Source: Lasiosphaeris hirsuta (lineage: Eukaryota > Ascomycota > Sordariomycetes > Sordariales > Lasiosphaeriaceae). Taken from it: a stretch of 64,000 nt of DNA. This document shows positions 57,316 to 64,000 of this stretch, piece by piece. The position numbers and the translations under genes are program-made. Numbering within the stretch: the first letter of the stretch is position 1; each line of letters begins with the position of its first letter. Under the pieces are notes generated by a model. It made no database searches. It saw nothing but the letters and a program-made list of their open reading frames with translations, and was not told the origin of the DNA. The stretch is from NCBI GenBank assembly GCA_030549175.1, contig JAUKUA010000006.1:4526001-4590000 (forward strand), read 5' to 3'.

Positions 57316-59180
57316 GGAATAGACTAACGTTAATATACAACTCTGTCCCAAAACACCACCGGCCTCATCTCTCTCCTCTTAAGCTAAGCCCGCTATACTA
57401 ACTCCCTTCCAACCAAGCTATAATTTCTCGCTTCCGTCATCCCCTTAAAGGAAGGCACACTTACCACCTCCATTAGGCCATACAACACCTGCCCTTCCTT
57501 CCCCAAGGCAGGGAGGTCATTGTTAATTCGGAACCACGTCGTAAACGAGAAGGAGTTTTTACCCACGAGAGCCTAATCCGAGCCGGAGTCGCTCGCTTTG
57601 GGGGGCCAACCGACGGTAAGAGGCCGGACGGTGCGATCGGTTGAGATATAACGGCCAACATGTATAGCCCAGGGGGTGTTAGCGAGGAGGCCGACAGGCA
57701 CCTCGGGGTTGAGGTATCAGAACGCTGGGTTGAAGAGCAAGCTGAACAGTAGAGCACAAGTAAACTATGAATTGCTTGTGTGAGGAACCAAGATTCCTCA
57801 CCGCCATCGCGTCCACGATGATGGTACCTATACTAGCCTATCTGGATGTAACTTATACCCTGCTCTGTCATCAAGGGCCTCTGTTCACACAGAGGCTCCC
57901 AGCCGCCTATCCTATATTCCGCGATGGAATGTAGTAGATTCCATTGAAAACACCATACAAACTGAAATGGCGCTAGTGAAAGCAAGGGGTAGATTCCATT
58001 GAACGGACATGGGATAGATTCCGCTGTGATAACCTTTATTAAAATCGATAAATATGATACGAGTAGAATGCTAGAAAGCAGGCGATTCTTATAGCATAGT
58101 TTATTTATGAAATATATGTCGTGGGGAGAAGAAATCCCACATCAAAGTTCAGAGTTTGCAATTGATAGGGTACAGGGTATATGCCCAGGCCATGTGCCAA
58201 ACTTACGACTGGACCATGTTCCAAGCTCGTGACCAAGTGTCACACTGGTAGGCTCACCTAGGTCAACAGGGTTACTGAACTCCTTGACCGAGCCACACCA
58301 CCCGCACACACCACACACAACACCATGGACCCACAACAACTCGTTGAGATCCTCACGAGTCAGTATGGAACCAGGAACCATCACAGAAGGTTGCCACAAC
58401 GTGGCTTAACCTCGGGACACACTCCCACGTGTGGTCAGTGGCTTATTCGGCCCGTACACAGGTCAACGGGTCCCTAGGCACGACCACGGGTCGCGACGGG
58501 ACACCTCGAACCACTCACAAGCCAGAGTAGCCATACAATGGATCTCGCCCGCGCTAGGTAACGTCACCAGACTTCAGATTTGTCATGGACGAGCCACTTA
58601 ACCTTAACATCGTAATCAGGGCCTACATTGTCAGCCAAGGTCCACAGTTCGTCTTTCGAATCATAGACCTCCCCGTTATCGCTGGCACCCCTTTGGAAGA
58701 CCTAGAACCCGATGTTCTCCGGAGTTTAGCTTCAGTAGTGACAGGTAGCCATGACCCCCACGTGTAAGTCATGAAGGGAACCGTTGCTGTGATAAACGTT
58801 AGCCTTGGGACTTAGCGGCTTGTAGCTAACGTAAGTACCGAGGACGTGAAGGAATACTATCTCTCATTCCCAATCGGTTTGTAGTAGAAGCCGTTTAAAA
58901 CCGCACCAAAAGTGCTGGACCCACATGTGTGGCATGGGGTAGAAGCCATTTACATCTTCACGAGTAGAAGCCATTTGGTTCTCCTTTGTCAAATCTAATA
59001 AAAAGTAGATACATCAAAAGCTCTCGCTCTCTACTTCCAACACTACCTATTTCCCTACCGTACGGCCAGTACGAAGGGAGATAATAGATATTGAAGTTTA
59101 GGTGTTATCCCGGGTAGTTTTGATAGGGTAACCGCCTGCCATCTTGGTATTAGACCCCGTGTGCCACTAGCCCCCTAGCG
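57316..59180. repeat. LTR-like retroelement relics
   Basis: A 363-bp candidate LTR lies at 57779-58141: it begins TGTGAGGAACC and ends AAATCCCACA, so the termini are TG...CA and inverted (TGTGAGG against TGTGGGA). Inside are three GTAGATTCC-type or ATAGATTCC-type motifs (57930-58030). A related but diverged stretch (about 58870-59000) has three GTAGAAGCC motifs in the same arrangement. Between them, gag-like starts (MDPQQLVEILTSQYG at 58325 and MDEPLNLNIVIRAYIVSQG at 58585) are open for 50-60 codons only. The inference is relics of a copia-type element; the reverse transcriptase is gone. Confidence 0.4.
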
Positions 59181-59201
59181 CCCCCCCCCCCCCCCCCCCC
59201 C
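59181..59201. repeat. poly-C tract
   Basis: About 21 uninterrupted C mark the boundary between the LTR-like relics and the RIP-affected helicase. Confidence 0.9.
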
Positions 59202-59259
59202 TCCTCTTCCCTACCTCCTCTAGCGCACGCGCGAAAAACCTAATCTACACGACGGCTAA

Positions 59260-62200
59260 TTCGTACTCGACGTGGGTCAAATTAATACGGCACCGACTTC
59301 CTAACCCTCACTCCTCCTCTTCCTCCTCCTCCCCTTTAACATAGAGCCTTTCACTCTCTTTCTCCCCTTTCACCTCCTTATCTGTAAGCTATATAAACGT
59401 ACCATTCTAGGTGATGAGATCCCGACTTACCTTCGTACGACACATAAATCTATCCCGGCTCTTAAGAGGACAGAGATTATCAAGGCTTATAAAAGCTCAC
59501 CAACCCTTTGGAATAACTAGTAAGAGCTCCGGAACTTCCCCATTCCAAAGGAACCGATAGTAGCTATCGACCTCCTCTAGGCTCCCTTACTAAATAGGTT
59601 CAAGTACGGCTCTTACTCATACGTTACCTATAAGGTCTAGAATATATAGAAACACTGTCGTACGGTACATAACTAGGTTAACCCGAACAAAAAAGGCCGC
59701 TAGGTCAGAGAGGCATAACCATACGATATGCCATGGAGGTCGGGTATTCCATACCAATAGTTCTTCTATAGCCGATACGGCTCAGTACTCTTCGAGGTTA
59801 TCCTTCCTACATCGACGTAACCAGTAATCATATAGTAACCTAGTAATAATAATAAGCTCCTCTCGCTCTTTTAGTCATAATACTTCTAGCTCTAGTACCA
59901 TACGACCATTATCCTCGAAGACGAGGGAAAGTTAGTACCGTCCCCTTAGCTTAATCATACTGGTTAGGTAGCCTATCTTACCGACTTAGAAGTAAAGAAA
60001 CTCCGTCGTACGATATTACTTAGAGTAACTAACGACTAGCTCTACGATAGAGAAAGGAAGCTTACTAAGGTATTAACTATTACCTAGGAAAGTTTATACC
60101 GACTTATTTTAGAAGTATAGAAAGTATACTCGTACGAAGAGGCTAAGATCGCCGTGTTATTCGAGATTAATCGTAAAAACACAGTAGTAGTAAAGCCGAG
60201 TAAGCTATTTAAGCCCCATATGAAACATCGTATAATTAAGTAGTATATCAATATATAGAAGAGTATGTTAGGGTATATCTTCTGGGTCTACGACTAGTAC
60301 GACGACGATAAGCTTATCGTAATATAGACGGTAAAATAAATAGACTACTTTAAGGCCCTATGTCGGCTTCTTTATTAGACCTTCTCCTATAATATAGCCG
60401 TACTATGATAACTAAACCGGAGTATGTTAAACTTCTTTCTTACTCTTCTAGACTATTATATCCTAGACTCTACGTATAATAGTCTCTTATTATCTACCAT
60501 AGTAATACTAAGTATATAGAAAGATAGAGAGTAAGTATAGCTACAAAACTATACCAGCTAGCTCTCTACCATAGTAAAGGTCACAAAGATACTTATTATA
60601 CGATAGAGCTAGCTAAAACTAGCCGAGAGTAACTTAAACTAGCAAGGCCTATTTAATATTATATAGGAAAAGGTCTTTCGATTCCTCACTATCATATACC
60701 CCGATAACTAGCTAACCTCTATAGATTAGATTTTCGACCTCCATACCTTCGGATGTAAGATCGTTATATAGACTTCCTCTAAAGGCCGACTCTCGTTCGA
60801 CGGTAAGTAAATTACTTACTTCGACATTACATTTTAGATAAGTAACTTCATAGGAATATTATATCATCTTATCGGAGAGGTTAGCCGTACAATAGCCGAC
60901 CTTACATTCCTAGATATGTTATATAACGAGATATCTCCCATTTCGTGGCATAAGCTCTTAGATAATATCTCCTAAGACCGGGTTAGCTACTTCTTCCTAA
61001 TAGACCCGAAGAACCGGTAGATAAAGGGACATAGTAACTAGGTACTAAACCGTATCTTAAGAGTACTAAAGCTAAAGGTATAGTAGTTACATAGTAATAT
61101 TAATCTCGATTATCGTACGATAACCTTTAAAGAGTATCTAGAGAAGGTCGATAAGCTACGAAAGCTCTTTCTTATTACTATGTACTTATTAGGTAGGTAA
61201 CCTACTTATACGATAAAGATACTTAGTCTCTGGTATTTTAATACAGTATTTAGAAAGTCCCGGAATATCTTTATCTAAAACTAAATAGTCGCCCTTATTA
61301 TACGGTATTACAAGTCGTATTCTACTAGTAGGTAGCTTAAGGTAATTTATCGTTTCTTACTACGGGAGCTAGGGACCTATATCGTACGATATCTATAGCT
61401 AATCTTACTATTTTATTAGACGGTCTAGGCTAGTATCGATAACGTCTCGTAAGTCTTCTTATACCTGTGAGACATATACTTCGTACGAAGTGATATTATA
61501 CTCGATAAAGACATAGCCTGTTTTTAGATCTAATCTCCGGATAAGATACGCCGCCTACTCTAGAGATTTATTACTACGTCACTAGGTATAAAGATTAACA
61601 TCTTAACGTGGTATCATATCGTAATTAGTATAGGTCGACGGTATCTGAGCGAAGTATTTCCTCTCTCCTAGGTAGGATATAGAGAGTAGTCGTATAATAA
61701 TACCGACGACAACGACTCCGACGCCGGGCTAGATACGGTATTAGACCTCTAAGCTAGCTACTTATCGTACGTAGTAAGTCTACTATATAGTCGAATAGTA
61801 ACATAAGGTAACTACGGAACTATGCTATGGCATAAGTAATTCCACAAGGTCAGTATGCTTTGGTACCGGCTATTCCACTTTAGGTAGGAGGATATTATCT
61901 TCCTTCCGAAGGTCCGGATCGACCTATTCGAGAAGAAACGGTCCCTCGTATAACAGGCCCGATTCTAACGACTATGGGACACGGACTTAGTCGAACAGCT
62001 AGATATAATATTCCAAATGTCTACGGTAACCTTCTGAGATATCTAGTAGGCTACCATTGATACTATCGTGTAAGGTGATAGTCTTATTTTCTAGGTTACT
62101 AATACGGGGGGTAGTAAGAGTATGATATTTCTACTGCCGGTATACTATGCCCTAGACGGTATTACTATTATTATCGTTTTCTTTCTCGTTTTATAGAAAG

Positions 62201-63950
62201 ACTTTCAAAAGAGGTGTCGTATAATATCGATCTGATATGAGACCTAGTCTACTATCTCTATCTAGACCGTTTCTATTATCCTAGTTACATCTGAGATATT
62301 TTTTACTAAGTAGTACCGAAAGTAGGTAAACTACCTTCTCGTATGGCATAAGCTAGACTAGGTAGTATTTAATAAGTACTATACCATCTTAGATAGCTCA
62401 TATAAATTCTGTCTCTAACTTAGGGCTATCGGAGCCTCGCTCCTTATGCTAGGTACCTAGTTAGTCTTTCTTATGGCGATACTATCTCCCTAGGACGAAG
62501 CTTAGTTATTTACGATATTATACCTCCGTAGGAAGTAAGTAACTATCGTATGATAGAATATTACGAGGAAGAACATCGCTTATAAGGTCTAGAAGGTCGA
62601 TATCTAACTGTAAGTCGATATCCTAACCTCCCGAAATGTTAAGGTACGGCTCCGGCTAATACCTAGAGAGAAGATCATCCTTTACTACTAGACGATTAAT
62701 CATATAGAGGAGATAGCTCGACTACTTAACTATAGTATATACCATAGTAAGATTACTAATACCGGGGAAAAAAGTAGTACTATATAATAGTAGCTAGACC
62801 ACGGGAGACCTATCATAGCTACTAATGCCTTAGGAGCAGATATCGACATTTCCGATGTAAATATAATAATTTATATTAGCCTTCCTAAGTCCTTATGGGA
62901 CTTTACTTAAGAGAGTAGTCACGTAAGTCGGAACGGAGATGCTACCTACTTTATTATTATCTTTACGAAGAGCCGAACGGTCTCGAAAGTATCATACGGC
63001 TAGGTTAGCCCGGCTGAGGAGGACGTCTCGGTCCTTATATGAGACAGTGTTATCTGTCGTTATATGATCTTGTCTTAGGTATTAGATAGTAAGACCGATA
63101 AACTATGGTATGAGGAGGGTAAGAAGTAGTATGACCTGTACCAGAAGTAGGACCGCCGGTAAGTATTAAAGAGTAAGCTGATACTAAACCGGAAGACCTA
63201 GACGGTACTAAAGGAGTAGGACCGACAACGTGTTATTATATACCAGACCAAGTAGTTTAAGACTATACTACGGTAGGTAAAAAAGAACTATATACTATGT
63301 TAGGCCCTCTCGGCGGCTAGGGGTAGGGACGGTAAGTAGTTATACGATAGGTAGTAATATAAGCTATATATATAGAGGGATAGTAGGTACTAGTTGTCGG
63401 AGGACCTTAGATAGAAGGGGAAATAGCTATGGTAACAAATCTCCCGGAAGGTTATAGCCCTAAAGTAGGCTGTCTAGAAGACTAGGAGGTTTATAAGATT
63501 CGGTAGGTATCGGTTTTATAGGGTCCCCTAGTACCTATACCCCCGTTGGAAGGCCTTAGAGTAAGATAGGAGGCATTTCCTATGGCTAGAGAATAGGAAG
63601 TATTCGTACGAGGACGTTATGTTCTAGCTTCTTACCACGTACTAAGTTATGGAGTAGGATATAGTGTTTTTTAACGCCGTTCTAATCGTACGATAGCTTA
63701 GAGTTTAGGTTTTAGATATCATTGATATTACTACCCTCATGGTTTAGCGACTACGATAGGGAATACTGGAAGTAAATGGACTCTATGTTATCTTTTTATG
63801 TACTTAGTTAGACACGTTATAATAATATTCCCTATCCTTTTTATAAGTAGTAAGTAATAAGGTAGGTACTAGTCCTTAAGAGGTAGTTGGTAGAGGCGGC
63901 GGTTAAACTAGTTAGTATACTAGTTCATAAGTAGCCTAAAAGCTAACTAA
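59260..63950 (+). pseudogene. RIP-inactivated RecQ-like telomere-linked helicase (TLH type)
   Basis: There is no open frame over 60 codons, yet plus-strand text with many TAG and TAA stops is recognisable. Near 59938-59979 SP*LNHTG*VAYL fits the DUF3505/OrsD-type N-terminus (SPWL..TGW..HL). The RecQ helicase core follows: a P-loop reading TGGSKSMIFLLPVYYALDG (62104-62160; GGGKS expected), motif II reading NKYYTILDSS at 62371-62400 where DECHTILDSS is expected, LVFLMAILSP (62463-62492; motif III), ATNALGADIDISDVN (62815-62860) and DFT*ESSHVSRNGD (62899-62940; QESGRxGRDG expected). CpA and TpG are strongly depleted and TpA enriched, the mark of RIP. Such helicase genes are typical of fungal subtelomeres. 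The copy is dead. The 3' end near 63950 is uncertain. Confidence 0.75.
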
Positions 63951-64000
63951 TACTTTAATATTTTACCCCCCTCCCACAGCCCCACGTACAAAGCTACACC

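Noticed and set aside
59260..63950. Long stop-rich region considered as non-coding satellite or alternative-code DNA
   Set aside because: Helicase motifs in order, with damage of only G:C to A:T type, show a RIP-mutated gene rather than satellite or recoded DNA.

Overview
The window is nuclear DNA of a filamentous ascomycete (Pezizomycotina). The signs are many short (about 45-105 nt) GT..AG introns with CTRAY branch sites near the acceptor, a Zn(II)2Cys6 regulator with a fungal-specific regulatory domain, HET-domain, caspase-like and Clr5/ankyrin proteins, and repeats damaged by C-to-T/G-to-A transitions as in repeat-induced point mutation (RIP). Rebuilding introns by hand gave in-frame models for nine multi-exon genes. 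No rRNA, tRNA or CRISPR was recognised.

Layout. 0-13.4 kb: an O-methyltransferase (-), an eroded rhodopsin-like membrane protein (+), a small zinc-ribbon-like gene (+), a cytochrome P450 (+) and a DUF7726-like coiled-coil protein (-). 13.4-16 kb: eroded gene relics. 16-20 kb: a GFA-type zinc enzyme (-) and a large Clr5-like/ankyrin protein (-). 20-25 kb: gene-poor DNA with one Q/G-rich exon. 25-45 kb: a dense block holding a Zn2Cys6 regulator (+), a class V PLP enzyme (-), a JmjC+SET protein (+), a first LAT-type amino-acid transporter (+), a 12-exon orphan gene (-), a second LAT-type transporter (+) and an SHMT paralogue with altered active site (+). 45-48 kb: AT-rich repeat relics. 48-57.3 kb: a triple-AAA ATPase (-) and a caspase-like/HET gene (+), divergently transcribed around a duplicated spacer. 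57.3-64 kb: LTR-like relics, then a RIP-destroyed RecQ-like helicase of the telomere-linked type, which suggests that the right end lies towards a chromosome end.

How it may work together (inference): the 25-45 kb block combines one pathway-type regulator, two PLP enzymes acting on amino acids, two amino-acid permeases and a chromatin-type protein, without an NRPS or PKS. It reads as a candidate amino-acid-derived metabolite locus or amino-acid uptake/conversion locus. The 48-57 kb pair looks like a non-self recognition/cell-death locus. The most unusual items are the JmjC+SET single-chain protein, the SHMT paralogue lacking conserved catalytic residues, and the RIP-killed helicase.
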